Shown in pieces: positions 16,398 to 24,514 of a stretch of 46,382 nt of DNA. Below the pieces are notes generated by a model, which worked only from the letters and a program-made list of their open reading frames with translations, was not told where the DNA came from and made no database searches. The stretch is from positions 1 through 46,382 of the forward strand of contig CALJKH010000099.1 in assembly GCA_937973575.1 (NCBI GenBank), read 5' to 3'. Numbering within the stretch: the first letter of the stretch is position 1; the number at the start of each line of letters is the position of its first letter. The DNA is from an uncultured Solirubrobacterales bacterium. Its GTDB lineage: Bacteria; Actinomycetota; Thermoleophilia; Solirubrobacterales; Solirubrobacteraceae. A program made the position numbers and the translations under genes.

Positions 16398-18089
16398 CTA
16401 CTTAACTACGCGGAATGCGCCACGCATGAATGGATGCACGCGACAGAAGTACGTGTAAGTGCCCGGGGCGAGGTCGGTAGGCGTTGTCCAGGTTCGGCGT
16501 TGCGCTGCTGCCGTTCCAGGAAGTGTCCATCCGAATCCAAGCTGGCCTGAGTCAAAGATTCTCGGACCATTAGCGAGTGGATAGGAAAGGCCCGTTTCCT
16601 TGTTACATGGCGACTGGCAGTTGGTGATCGAGTGGTAGATGTCAGCAAGGACTGCCTTCGGGCCAGCATCAAGGTTCCGGAAGGTCAGGGATTGACCTTG
16701 CTTAACCACAGGTGGGCGGGCCTTGGTGCCTGAGGAGCTCAGGTCGCCGTATTGGTAGACGAAGTTCTTGATGTAGACGGTGTTGGCTGCCGGAGTTGCT
16801 CCGTTGGGCAGCTTCCGCGCATCGTTGAGCGTCGTCACCTTGCCGCCGTAGAAGTGGTTCTCCGGGTAGGAGGTATGAGTCACATGGCCCTTGTCCCACG
16901 GAATAGCTGTGGTGAACGGGTCAACTCCCTCAGCGTTGGGATCAACAGTTCCGTTGGTCCGGTTGATCTCAGACCAGACAACATCGATACCCATCGACTC
17001 ATACCAAGACGCCTTGGTCGTGTCATAGGTGGCTGAAATGACAAGTTTGTCCTTCGGCTTGATGTGGATCTTCCAGTCGGCTGGCGTCGCCTGCATTGCG
17101 AGATCCCATGACACTGGGCCAGACGGGTCGTAGTAGACAGCGTTCGAACGGAAGAGTCGAGCCGAGTTGGTGTAGTCACCTGGCTGCGGGCTCGTTGGAG
17201 TTGGGTCTGTGAGGCTCGAGTCGCGGATCACCTGAATGTCGGTGCGCAGTCCACCAGGGTGGACATGGCCGGCAGTGGCCAGGAGCGTGAGGTCGAGGTT
17301 CTCATTCCACTTATTTGGCTCGTAGTTGAGACCGGCATATGGATTGGTGAACTGGTCCGGATAGGTGATGGTGCCGTTGCTGCCAGTGTTCTGGAAGGCG
17401 TTAAACACTGGGTAGCCGCTGCCGCGCTGAACATCAAGCCAAAGTGGCCATGCTGGCTTGAGCGTCCGACCGAGTGTTGAGTCCATTGCTACCCAGTCAA
17501 GGTCGTAGACGATCTTGCCCTTGATTGTTGCTGGGGTGAGGTTGTGGATCATGTCGTTGATGATCCAGTTCTGATCCGAGTAGACGGGGTAGCCATAACC
17601 GGCTGGGAGCTGGCTGATTGTCTTCTCCTCACCAGCGCCGAACGGAAGGTTGAACCCGCTCGCAGGCGCACGGTTCTGAGGGTCCATCCACACCATGTGG
17701 TGCAGGTGGATGATGTCCGTGCGTGGTACGCGGTCGTTGGCAGGGTTGTTGTCGTTGTCCTGCAAAACAAGGTTTGGCGCCATGCGGACGAGGTAGAAGT
17801 TGCCGGGTGGCTTGGGGATCGGTCCACCGTTAACGGTGGTTGTGAGCTTGTTGACGTTGGCGCCAGGAAGGATCGTGATCGGAATCTCGTAGCGCGTGCG
17901 CGTGTAGCCAGCAGCTGGGGGAGCCATCGTTGGCTGAGCGGTCGACATTGAGGAGGAGGAGGCGAGCATTGCCCTCTGGAAAGCGGCGCTCTTCCCGTCA
18001 ACTGACGACGACGCTGCTGGCGCTGCTGCGAGCAGAACTACTCCAGCGATTGACAGTGAACGGCCGACGGCCTTGGTGCTACGCCTCAT
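16398..18089 (-). CDS. Secreted PHM-like copper protein fused to a cupredoxin domain
   Basis: A 563-residue secreted protein (signal MRRSTKAVGRSLSIAGVVLLAAAPAAS). ATG 18089 is set by GGAG six bases upstream. Residues about 65-385 carry, in order, DIIHLHHMVW (His128/130/131), MIHNL (His182), AGHVHPGG (His275/277) and YESMGIDVVW (Met366). This order of HH, H, HxH and M is that of the two copper sites of peptidylglycine hydroxylating monooxygenase and dopamine monooxygenase; the match is my inference from motif order and spacing. Residues about 435-563 form a plastocyanin-type domain with His486 and the C-terminal YFCRVHPFM set (Cys549, His552, Met555), a complete type 1 copper site. A copper-dependent oxidoreductase with a built-in electron-transfer domain is plausible. 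The cupredoxin call is firm and the monooxygenase call tentative. Confidence 0.65.
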   Translation of the reverse strand: MRRSTKAVGRSLSIAGVVLLAAAPAASSSVDGKSAAFQRAMLASSSSMSTAQPTMAPPAAGYTRTRYEIPITILPGANVNKLTTTVNGGPIPKPPGNFYLVRMAPNLVLQDNDNNPANDRVPRTDIIHLHHMVWMDPQNRAPASGFNLPFGAGEEKTISQLPAGYGYPVYSDQNWIINDMIHNLTPATIKGKIVYDLDWVAMDSTLGRTLKPAWPLWLDVQRGSGYPVFNAFQNTGSNGTITYPDQFTNPYAGLNYEPNKWNENLDLTLLATAGHVHPGGLRTDIQVIRDSSLTDPTPTSPQPGDYTNSARLFRSNAVYYDPSGPVSWDLAMQATPADWKIHIKPKDKLVISATYDTTKASWYESMGIDVVWSEINRTNGTVDPNAEGVDPFTTAIPWDKGHVTHTSYPENHFYGGKVTTLNDARKLPNGATPAANTVYIKNFVYQYGDLSSSGTKARPPVVKQGQSLTFRNLDAGPKAVLADIYHSITNCQSPCNKETGLSYPLANGPRIFDSGQLGFGWTLPGTAAAQRRTWTTPTDLAPGTYTYFCRVHPFMRGAFRVVK

Positions 18090-18133
18090 GAATTCTCCTA
18101 TTCCCCGGGTGTCACCGTGACACCACAGCTGGA

Positions 18134-18162
18134 ACCGTACACCAATCCGTACCCCGCTACAA
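18134..18162 (-). promoter_or_regulatory. Candidate promoter of the PHM-like/cupredoxin gene
   Basis: On the minus strand TTGTAG (18162-18157) and TACGGT (18139-18134) are spaced by 17 bases and lie 45 bases before the ATG. This fits a sigma-70-type promoter with actinobacterial -10. It is based on spacing and resemblance only. Confidence 0.35.
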
Positions 18163-18242
18163 AGGCTTAAGTGACGGCCTTCATGTCGCCGAGTCTCACT
18201 CGTGTGTACCGTCGGTGTTAAGGCAAACAAGGAGGCTGGCAA

Positions 18243-18524
18243 ATGAAAGCGATTTGGAATGGCAAAGTGGTCGCAGAGAGCGACGACACAGTTGTAGTTG
18301 AGGGAAATCACTACTTCCCACGCGAGTCGGTTGATGGCTCCTGCTTGGTTGAGAGCGACTACACAACAGTTTGCGGCTGGAAGGGCACAGCCAACTACTT
18401 CTCACTCAACGTTGATGGCGAGCTGAATAAGGACGCTGCTTGGTACTACGCAGAGCCAAAGGATGCGGCTGCCGAGATAGCCGGTCATGTCGCTTTCTGG
18501 AAGGGCGTTACCGTCGAGGCGTAG
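18243..18524 (+). CDS. DUF427 domain protein
   Basis: A 93-residue cytosolic protein matching the DUF427 family over its whole length: the opening MKAIWNGKVVAESDDTVVVEGNHYFP, central CGWKGTANYFSL and end WYYAEPKDAAAEIAGHVAFWKGV are typical. The family is small and beta-rich, with no settled biochemical role. AAGGAGG lies about seven bases before the ATG. It precedes the phosphofructokinase gene by 92 bases that contain a strong hairpin. Confidence 0.88.
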   Translation: MKAIWNGKVVAESDDTVVVEGNHYFPRESVDGSCLVESDYTTVCGWKGTANYFSLNVDGELNKDAAWYYAEPKDAAAEIAGHVAFWKGVTVEA

Positions 18525-18538
18525 CCAAATCGATACCT

Positions 18539-18564
18539 CACAATGCCGGTTGCCCGGCATTGTG
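18539..18564 (+). other. Perfect 11-bp hairpin between DUF427 and PFK genes
   Basis: CACAATGCCGG and CCGGCATTGTG pair perfectly around a four-base loop. No T-run follows on the plus strand (GAGGCATCACCC), so this is not a standard intrinsic terminator. It may be an mRNA stability or processing element, or a protein-binding palindrome upstream of the phosphofructokinase gene. Confidence 0.55.
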
Positions 18565-18616
18565 GAGGCATCACCCAAAAACCGAAGACCATCACTTCAA
18601 TTGAGAAGGCCCTGAC

Positions 18617-19645
18617 ATGAAGGTCGCGATCCTGACCGGTGGCGGCGATTGCCCTGGACTTAACGCTGTAATCCGTGCAGTGGTTCGTGTTGCGCTCGCT
18701 GCCGACCACGAGGTGATCGGTTACCGGCGCGGCTGGGCAGGTGTGCTTGATGGCGACCATGTAAGTCTTGGCCGGCGCGACATCGCCGGTGTTTTGCCGC
18801 GCGGCGGCACGATGCTGCTGTCCTCACGAACAAATCCTTTTGCCGATGGTGCCGATGGCGTCGCCGCTGTCCGGTCCCGGCTTGAGGCCGATGGAGTTGA
18901 CGCCTTAGTTGCGATTGGCGGCGAGGACACCTTGGGAGTCGCTGCGAAGCTCGCTGCCGGCGGCGTGCCGGTAGTCGGTGTCCCGAAGACGATTGATAAC
19001 GACCTGCCCGGTACCGACCGTACCTTCGGCTTTGACACTGCAGTGCAGATCGCGACGGACGCCATTGACCGCCTCCATACAACTGCCGAGTCGCACGACA
19101 GGATCATCATCGTCGAGGTCATGGGTCGCCATGCTGGCTGGATCGCAGCTGCAGCCGGACTGGCGGGCGGAGCTGACCTGATCCTGATTCCAGAGAGGCA
19201 GTTCGAGATCGAAGCGGTCTGTGCTCACCTGAAGCGGCGGCATGCGACCGGTAGGTCATTCTCGATTGTTGTCACATCGGAGGGAGCAACGCCTGTCGGT
19301 GGAGGCCTCGTTACGAGCGGGGCTGCGACCGACTCGTTTGGCCATGCCCGCCTCGGCGGAGTCGGAGTTTGGCTTGAGCAGCAGATCGCTGAGCGGACCG
19401 GGTTCGACGCTCGCGCTGTGATCCTCGGTCACCTACAGCGGGGCGGGACTCCAACTGCGACAGATCGCATCCTCGCTACCCGGCTTGGTCTTGCTGCAGG
19501 CCGTAGCGTGATGGCAGGTGAGTTTGGCCTGATGGCGGCGCTCAGGGGAACTGAGATTGAGATGGTCCCACTAGCTGTCGCACTTCAGCCGCCGCGCACA
19601 GTCGACCCAGAGTTCTACGCCGACGCAGAAGTCTTCTTCGCCTGA
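18617..19645 (+). CDS. pfp: 6-phosphofructokinase, probably pyrophosphate-dependent
   Basis: A 342-residue phosphofructokinase converting fructose 6-phosphate to fructose 1,6-bisphosphate in glycolysis. Visible are the N-terminal phosphate loop ILTGGGDCPGLNA, GGEDT at 101-105, PKTIDNDL at 123-130 with catalytic Asp127, and the substrate motif VEVMGRHAGW. Residue 104 is Asp and residue 124 is Lys. Family knowledge links Gly104/Gly124 to ATP use and Asp104/Lys124 to pyrophosphate use, as in the Amycolatopsis methanolica enzyme. Pyrophosphate use would make the step reversible. The PFK call is certain; donor choice is inferred from these two residues. Confidence 0.9.
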   Translation: MKVAILTGGGDCPGLNAVIRAVVRVALAADHEVIGYRRGWAGVLDGDHVSLGRRDIAGVLPRGGTMLLSSRTNPFADGADGVAAVRSRLEADGVDALVAIGGEDTLGVAAKLAAGGVPVVGVPKTIDNDLPGTDRTFGFDTAVQIATDAIDRLHTTAESHDRIIIVEVMGRHAGWIAAAAGLAGGADLILIPERQFEIEAVCAHLKRRHATGRSFSIVVTSEGATPVGGGLVTSGAATDSFGHARLGGVGVWLEQQIAERTGFDARAVILGHLQRGGTPTATDRILATRLGLAAGRSVMAGEFGLMAALRGTEIEMVPLAVALQPPRTVDPEFYADAEVFFA

Positions 19646-19667
19646 GGTACTCGAATGCTCCTGACGC

Positions 19668-19702
19668 AAAAAAAGGGGCCCCGCCTAGGCGAAGCCCCCT
19701 TT
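19668..19702 (-). terminator. Bidirectional terminator between convergent genes
   Basis: AAAGGGG and CCCCTTT arms enclose a GCCTAGGC-centred inner stem. On the minus strand the hairpin is followed by TTTTTTT, a good terminator for the secreted ten-cysteine gene. On the plus strand, for PFK, the tail is weaker (TTTACG). Confidence 0.8.
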
Positions 19703-19722
19703 ACGACTAAACCCTCACTTGA

Positions 19723-20733
19723 TCAGCAAGCGTTGTTGTAAGAGGTGGTGTTTGAGGTTGGGTTGGGATCCGTGCTCTCGCCCTTGAAGCGCGAGTAGAT
19801 CTCAGTGGTAGTAACAGTCATCTTGTGGGCAACGCATGACTTTGGCCCAGCCTTGAGGTAGTTCGGAGCTGTGATGTTCAGGTTCAGGTCGGAGAGAACG
19901 AAGCCGCCAGTTACCTCTCCCAAGCCGGAGCCGGCACCGTTAAGAGCTGGAATGACGGCTGAGAGTCGATTTCCACAACCGCTGACTGTTGCGCCGAAGG
20001 CAATCGGGGCAACGCCGTTGTCGTTGGCGAGGATCAGGTTGCAGCCGTTCAACCCCTTCTTGTTCGTCAGGTCGTTGAAGCTTCCGTTGGTCGGGCCGCT
20101 TGCAAACAGCTTGCCCTTGTAGTCACCGTTGCTCACCTTGTTGTTGCAGGGAGCGCCCTTCTTGGGAGCGCCGGCGTCTCCGTAGCACCACCATTGCGCC
20201 TTGAGGACTCCGCCCTGGTAGGCAGTCAGCTTCGTGAGGATGTATCCGATCGGCATGCAGTCGGGTCCAGCGGAAGGGTTCACTTCCCATTCGCGTGAGT
20301 ATTGGGTCGCGTCGCCGGCGGAGCAGGGAGAAGGTGCGCCAGTGATCTGCTCGCGGACGATAGACGCGCCGGTGTTGAGGATGGCCCAGCCACTACCTAC
20401 AACTGAAGCGCTGCACTTGGAGGCAAGCTCCACGACGCTCGCGTATTCGCTCAGGTTGCAAGTGGGCTTTGCGGTCTTGTTGACGGTGACTCCAGTTGGG
20501 AACACGATCCCCACCTTGCCGACTGGGTTGGGCTTCTTTGTTTCGCGTGTAGACGCAGCGTCGCGTGAGGCGAGGTAGGCCTGAACCTTGAAGTAACTGC
20601 TGTTCTTCAGGACTGATCCCGTGGCGGGGGTCATCTTGATGTCGTTGCGCTGAACGATTGCTGCGGATGCAGAACTGGCGAGAACCAGCGCGCCGATCGT
20701 GACAGTCAGTGCAGTTGTGGTTTTGCTCCTCAT
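19723..20733 (-). CDS. Secreted ten-cysteine protein of unknown function
   Basis: A 336-residue protein with signal peptide MRSKTTTALTVTIGALVLASSASA and a mature region containing ten cysteines, an even number consistent with disulfides outside the cell. Segments such as KVGIVFPTGVTVNKTAKPTCNLSEYAS and CSASVVGSGWAIL look like a beta-sandwich family I associate with secreted actinobacterial proteins, but I cannot name a domain. No catalytic motif is seen. GGGAGGAG upstream of the ATG fixes the start. It is a single gene between its own terminator and a 103-base promoter region. Confidence 0.65.
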   Translation of the reverse strand: MRSKTTTALTVTIGALVLASSASAAIVQRNDIKMTPATGSVLKNSSYFKVQAYLASRDAASTRETKKPNPVGKVGIVFPTGVTVNKTAKPTCNLSEYASVVELASKCSASVVGSGWAILNTGASIVREQITGAPSPCSAGDATQYSREWEVNPSAGPDCMPIGYILTKLTAYQGGVLKAQWWCYGDAGAPKKGAPCNNKVSNGDYKGKLFASGPTNGSFNDLTNKKGLNGCNLILANDNGVAPIAFGATVSGCGNRLSAVIPALNGAGSGLGEVTGGFVLSDLNLNITAPNYLKAGPKSCVAHKMTVTTTEIYSRFKGESTDPNPTSNTTSYNNAC

Positions 20734-20836
20734 GGGGTCTCCTCCCGCTTTGTCATTTCGTGATTGCTACAACAGCTGTAGTGACACAGGTCACATAGTT
20801 GCACAAACACGATTCCTAATCAACAGTTGCGGTTAC

Positions 20837-21628
20837 TCACTTGCCGAACTGCGAGTACAACTCTGGCAGGATCTCCGCCAGGTTGCTGAACTCCTCTACG
20901 CAATGGACAGAGAGGCTTTCGCCAACCCCCTTCGGCGTCGCAAGCTTCCGGAAGGTAGGTCGGTTGACCACCTTGCCGACGAAGTCACCGAGGCCGCCCG
21001 GTAGATCAGGGCGCATGATCGCGCCACCCCAGAAATGGCTGCGCAGCACTGTGCCGCCATTCCCGTCATTAAGCCAAACATGTGACATGACGGTGTGGCG
21101 AACATGCAGCTTCATGTCGCCCGCCTTGCCGCAGATGATCGTCGCAACATTCGGGTCGTCCAAGGCATTACTTGAGAAGCCCACTTCAACCGGTGGAACA
21201 AACTCGATCCGCGCCTTGATCAACTCCTCGCCGAGAGTCTCAACCGGGTAGTGGGTGGCGCCCCAGTGAGCTTTAGCGGCACTGTTTGAGGACTCGAGAA
21301 TGGAGTTGTCAATGTGTGCCTGGGGGTGCCAGACCTTGTAGCGAATTGCAGCGCGTGGGTGCCAGTCAAACCACCAGTCGACCATTTCGCCCGTCACCTT
21401 TGGCATTGGTGTCAGCGCCTGCACCTTGATGGTCGAGTCGGGCATTACGCACCAGCCGCTTTCGACCTTCAGTGGCTCCGGGTCAAGCTGCCGGTCGATC
21501 TCGTCAAGGGGAAGTGCGTCGGCCGGATCCATCGGCCCGTTTGAAACTGCGGCGAGCGCCTCAGAGTTGGCTGGTGCCAATGGCCGCTTCAGATACTCCT
21601 CAAGGATTGTCTGCTCACTCGCGCTCAT
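20837..21628 (-). CDS. DAPG hydrolase (PhlG)-like C-C hydrolase
   Basis: A 263-residue cytosolic protein resembling the PhlG family, zinc hydrolases that cleave the C-C bond of 2,4-diacetylphloroglucinol. Supporting segments are WWFDWHPRAAIRYKVWHPQAH, KLHVRHTVMSHVWL, RSHFWGG and, near the end, SVHCVEEF, where His and Glu stand as HxxxE like the family's C-terminal zinc ligands. The other ligands are probably the WHPQAH histidine(s) and a central glutamate. ATG 21628 overlaps the stop of the flavoprotein gene (ATGA), so the two are translationally coupled; an upstream start at 21643 is less likely. The substrate is probably an acylated phenol or beta-diketone, but that is inferred. Confidence 0.7.
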   Translation of the reverse strand: MSASEQTILEEYLKRPLAPANSEALAAVSNGPMDPADALPLDEIDRQLDPEPLKVESGWCVMPDSTIKVQALTPMPKVTGEMVDWWFDWHPRAAIRYKVWHPQAHIDNSILESSNSAAKAHWGATHYPVETLGEELIKARIEFVPPVEVGFSSNALDDPNVATIICGKAGDMKLHVRHTVMSHVWLNDGNGGTVLRSHFWGGAIMRPDLPGGLGDFVGKVVNRPTFRKLATPKGVGESLSVHCVEEFSNLAEILPELYSQFGK

Positions 21629-22968
21629 GGGCGATCCCACCATGTGTGGAAGAGGCTGTCGGGGTCGTACTTCGCCTTGTACTCGTCGTAGCGGGCGTAG
21701 TTCTCGTCCGTCATGAATCGAGACGGCCGCTGGGAAAGGTTCTCGTCAGCGAGTTGTGTGCCGGTCGAAAGGTGCTCCATCGCGCGCATCCGTTCAGCCG
21801 CCCACTTGCTGTGAGTCTCGTCGAGCGCAGGATCCGACCAGGCCGCGTAGGCGGAGAGGAAGATCTCGTCCTCGTTGCTAAAGGCCATGTCCGGCCGCTT
21901 TGGAGCATCCGGGTGGTTCGGGCCCCAGTTCATCCATTGCAGGTGAGAAAAGTTCTGCGTGTCAGAAGGGTCCTCGGGGAGTGTCCTCACGATCTCGCTG
22001 ATTCCCGGGATCAGCTCTGCGGCGCTGGCATGCGTCCACATGTTGTCCGGGCACCACCTGTGGTTGTCGGGGTACTGGAAGTGGACTGCGCCGAAGAAGT
22101 CCTCCATCTGCACTGGGACATACGGCATGGCCACGGTGGCCTTGTCAAGCACAGGTGAGGTCTCCAGGATTTTCGCTACCTCACGGGCCTCCTCTTCGGA
22201 GTCGGCGAAGGTTGCGCCGGCAACCGGGATCTCCTTGCCGCCGTCGAAACCGAAGTGAGGCAGGAGGATGAACTCCATCTGGATCGGGACCTGAGGGCCG
22301 ATCTCACCTGCCCATGTGAACAGCTCTTCAAGGACATCAGCCGGGTATATGTAAGCGCAGTTGACGATCGCCTTCGGCCGGTCGTAGATCTTCAGGTGGA
22401 AGCGGGTGACAACACCGAAGAAGCCTGGGCCGGAGCCACGGGCGGCCCAGTAGAGGTCCGGATGGTTGTCCTCGTCAGCCCGGACAAGCTCACCATCAGC
22501 AGTCACGACATCAACGGCTGTGACGCTCATGCAGGCGGGGCCGTAGACGCGGCTGTTCCAGCCGAATCCGCCTTGTAGGAGGAATCCGCCAATGCCCACG
22601 CCGACGCAGTGCCCAACGGGGAAGAACAGGTCGAGCGCCATGAGTTCCTTCAGGAGGACAGTGCCTTGGCAGCCGGGTTCGACGATCGCTGTCTTTTCCT
22701 CCCGGTTGATCTCAACTATTGAGTCCATGCGGGAGACGTCGATCAGGGTCGCTCCCTGTCGGATGTGGTTGCCTGACCAGCTGTGGCCGCCAGAGCGGAT
22801 CGAGACTTTACGCCCGGCAGATCGTGCGTCGTTGACCGCCTTGATCACATCGTCGGCGGTTTCCGCGAGGACAATTACGTCTGGGTTCTCATTGGGGAGG
22901 CGTCGGTTCCAGACAGCATCGCGGCGGGCGTCTTCGTAGCCGTGGTCTGAGGGGGTGAGGATGCTCAT
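21625..22968 (-). CDS. BBE-type FAD-linked oxidoreductase with bicovalent flavin site
   Basis: A 447-residue FAD oxidase or dehydrogenase of the berberine-bridge-enzyme group. The FAD-binding domain (about 25-200) has RSGGHSWSG with His62 and GHCVGVGIGG with Cys121. These are the two residues that tether FAD through histidine and cysteine in bicovalent members such as glucooligosaccharide oxidase. The C-terminal BBE segment is NYARYDEYKAKYDPDSLFHTWW. There is no signal peptide, so it is probably cytosolic. ATG 22968 is chosen because GAAGGAG lies upstream and the domain starts there; an earlier in-frame start at 23037 adds an unlikely Arg-rich tail. It follows the TetR gene by 102 bases and is coupled to the PhlG-like gene, suggesting oxidation before C-C cleavage. 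Confidence 0.85.
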   Translation of the reverse strand: MSILTPSDHGYEDARRDAVWNRRLPNENPDVIVLAETADDVIKAVNDARSAGRKVSIRSGGHSWSGNHIRQGATLIDVSRMDSIVEINREEKTAIVEPGCQGTVLLKELMALDLFFPVGHCVGVGIGGFLLQGGFGWNSRVYGPACMSVTAVDVVTADGELVRADEDNHPDLYWAARGSGPGFFGVVTRFHLKIYDRPKAIVNCAYIYPADVLEELFTWAGEIGPQVPIQMEFILLPHFGFDGGKEIPVAGATFADSEEEAREVAKILETSPVLDKATVAMPYVPVQMEDFFGAVHFQYPDNHRWCPDNMWTHASAAELIPGISEIVRTLPEDPSDTQNFSHLQWMNWGPNHPDAPKRPDMAFSNEDEIFLSAYAAWSDPALDETHSKWAAERMRAMEHLSTGTQLADENLSQRPSRFMTDENYARYDEYKAKYDPDSLFHTWWDRP

Positions 22969-23070
22969 CTGGTCATGTCTCCTTCTTCTGAGGCGATGCG
23001 GCGGGCCGGGGGCACCACAGACTACTTGCGTAGTCACGAGCTCGCAAGCCGGCGGCTCTACTCGGAGGAG

Positions 23071-23676
23071 CTAGAGAGCTTTGAGACTCTTGAGGAAGGC
23101 GGCTGCAAGCGCCTTTAGCTCTTGATGACTCAGGGCTGACCCGGGGTGGAAGACCTGAGCGGCGGTCAGACCATCCACGAAGGACGCCAAGCCCTGCGCG
23201 ATGTATGCGTCAGTTGGAAGATTGAGGCCTCTCAGAATCTCCTCCGCAATGCTGATGAACTTTGTGCGGACCTGAGCGATCAGCGGCTGGAAAGGCTCTT
23301 GGCGAAGACCTTCGAGGTAGATCTCGTAGCGGGCTGTTATCAAGTACCGGCTGTCGGCTGCGGAGATCGACTCGATCACGTTTGCGATTAGAACAGCGGC
23401 GTCGTCGATGCTGTCAATCGAGTCTTGGACCCCGAGGCTGTCGATAATCGCCAGCTCTCGTTCGACATGGGCGTTGAGGATCGCGGACATCAGGTCGGCG
23501 CGGTTACGGAAGAGGTTGCTCGTGGATCCCTCAGGCAGCCCAGCCTCACTGTCGACTGCCCGGTGGGTGAGTCCTCGGGACCCGTACTTGGCGAGGACGG
23601 TGATGGCCGCGTCAGTGACAATTCTGCTGCGCGGAGAAGCCTCGGCCTTGGGTGTCAATGACTGAGTCGAACTCAT
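23071..23676 (-). CDS. TetR-family transcriptional regulator
   Basis: A 201-residue repressor-type protein. An N-terminal helix-turn-helix (about 15-60) contains RIVTDAAITVLAKYGSRGLTHRAVDSEAGLPEGSTSNLFRNRADL, the usual TetR layout; the remainder is a helical ligand domain. ATG 23676 starts at MSSTQSL; the longer open frame to 23811 encodes no TetR-like sequence. It heads the flavoprotein/PhlG-like run and is divergent from the DUF1330 gene across 181 bases, so it probably controls one or both. Confidence 0.85.
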   Translation of the reverse strand: MSSTQSLTPKAEASPRSRIVTDAAITVLAKYGSRGLTHRAVDSEAGLPEGSTSNLFRNRADLMSAILNAHVERELAIIDSLGVQDSIDSIDDAAVLIANVIESISAADSRYLITARYEIYLEGLRQEPFQPLIAQVRTKFISIAEEILRGLNLPTDAYIAQGLASFVDGLTAAQVFHPGSALSHQELKALAAAFLKSLKAL

Positions 23677-23857
23677 TCCGAAGCATCGTACATATGAGGC
23701 AACCTCCCCACGATCGAGATTGCTCCCAGGGTCGGGGCTGATGGCGCTGAGCTTGGCCCTCCCGACGCGCGGACCTGTAACCTCGCCCACCGAAACGATC
23801 AGGGCGAACACCTAACTCAGTTCCTGAAGTCTCGCTCTCCAACCTAAAGGACCAGCC

Positions 23858-24502
23858 ATGCCCGACAATCAGCCCGTCTACTTCCTTGGCCACTTCACGA
23901 TTAATGACCGTGACGAGTACGGCAAATACGAGAAGGGATTCTTCCCGCTGTTTGGCGGAACAGAGGGCACCTTCATGGCGCTGGATGATGACGCCACGGT
24001 CCTTGAGGGAAGCCGTCCAAAGGGGCGCACTGTGCTTCTTAACTTCCCGACTCAGGAGTCGGTCCTGGACTACTGGGACTCGGACGACTACGAGGCAATC
24101 GCCAAGCATCGGCGCGCCGGGACGACAACTCAAGCCATCTGTCTGATTTCTGGAGCAGAGGGATCAACCCCGCCCGAGCCATGCACTGACGGCAAGGCCG
24201 TTCGGTTCATTGCCCACTTCACAATCGACGACCCTGAGGCATATCGGGTCTACGAGAAGGGCTTCTTCCCGATCCTTAAGGAGCACGGTGGTCGCTTCGT
24301 GGCATACGACGATTCCCCACACATGCTTGAAGGTGAGCGCGCTGAAGGTCGCACCGTCCTGATCGAGTTCGACTCCGAAGAAGCCCTCAAGGGCTGGTGG
24401 GACTCAGCTGAGTACCGTGAGCTCGCCGCGCACCGTCACGCCAGCACGACGACCCACTGCGTCTACTACCTGCAGATGATGCGGGTCGTTATCGAGGACT
24501 GA
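23858..24502 (+). CDS. Tandem DUF1330 (ferredoxin-like barrel) protein
   Basis: A 214-residue protein made of two copies of one domain, about 5-100 and 113-208. Each has FxxHFTI.D...Y..YEKGFFP, a glycine-rich turn, and VLEG.R..GRTVLL.F followed by W(D/G)S..Y...AKHR or AAHRHASTTT. Single DUF1330 proteins are about 95 residues and dimerise into an alpha/beta barrel, so the fusion probably forms that barrel within one chain. Known relatives are small accessory or isomerase-like proteins without agreed function. AAAGGACC precedes the ATG. It is divergent from the TetR gene. Confidence 0.85.
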   Translation: MPDNQPVYFLGHFTINDRDEYGKYEKGFFPLFGGTEGTFMALDDDATVLEGSRPKGRTVLLNFPTQESVLDYWDSDDYEAIAKHRRAGTTTQAICLISGAEGSTPPEPCTDGKAVRFIAHFTIDDPEAYRVYEKGFFPILKEHGGRFVAYDDSPHMLEGERAEGRTVLIEFDSEEALKGWWDSAEYRELAAHRHASTTTHCVYYLQMMRVVIED

Positions 24503-24514
24503 TCGAAACTAGCG

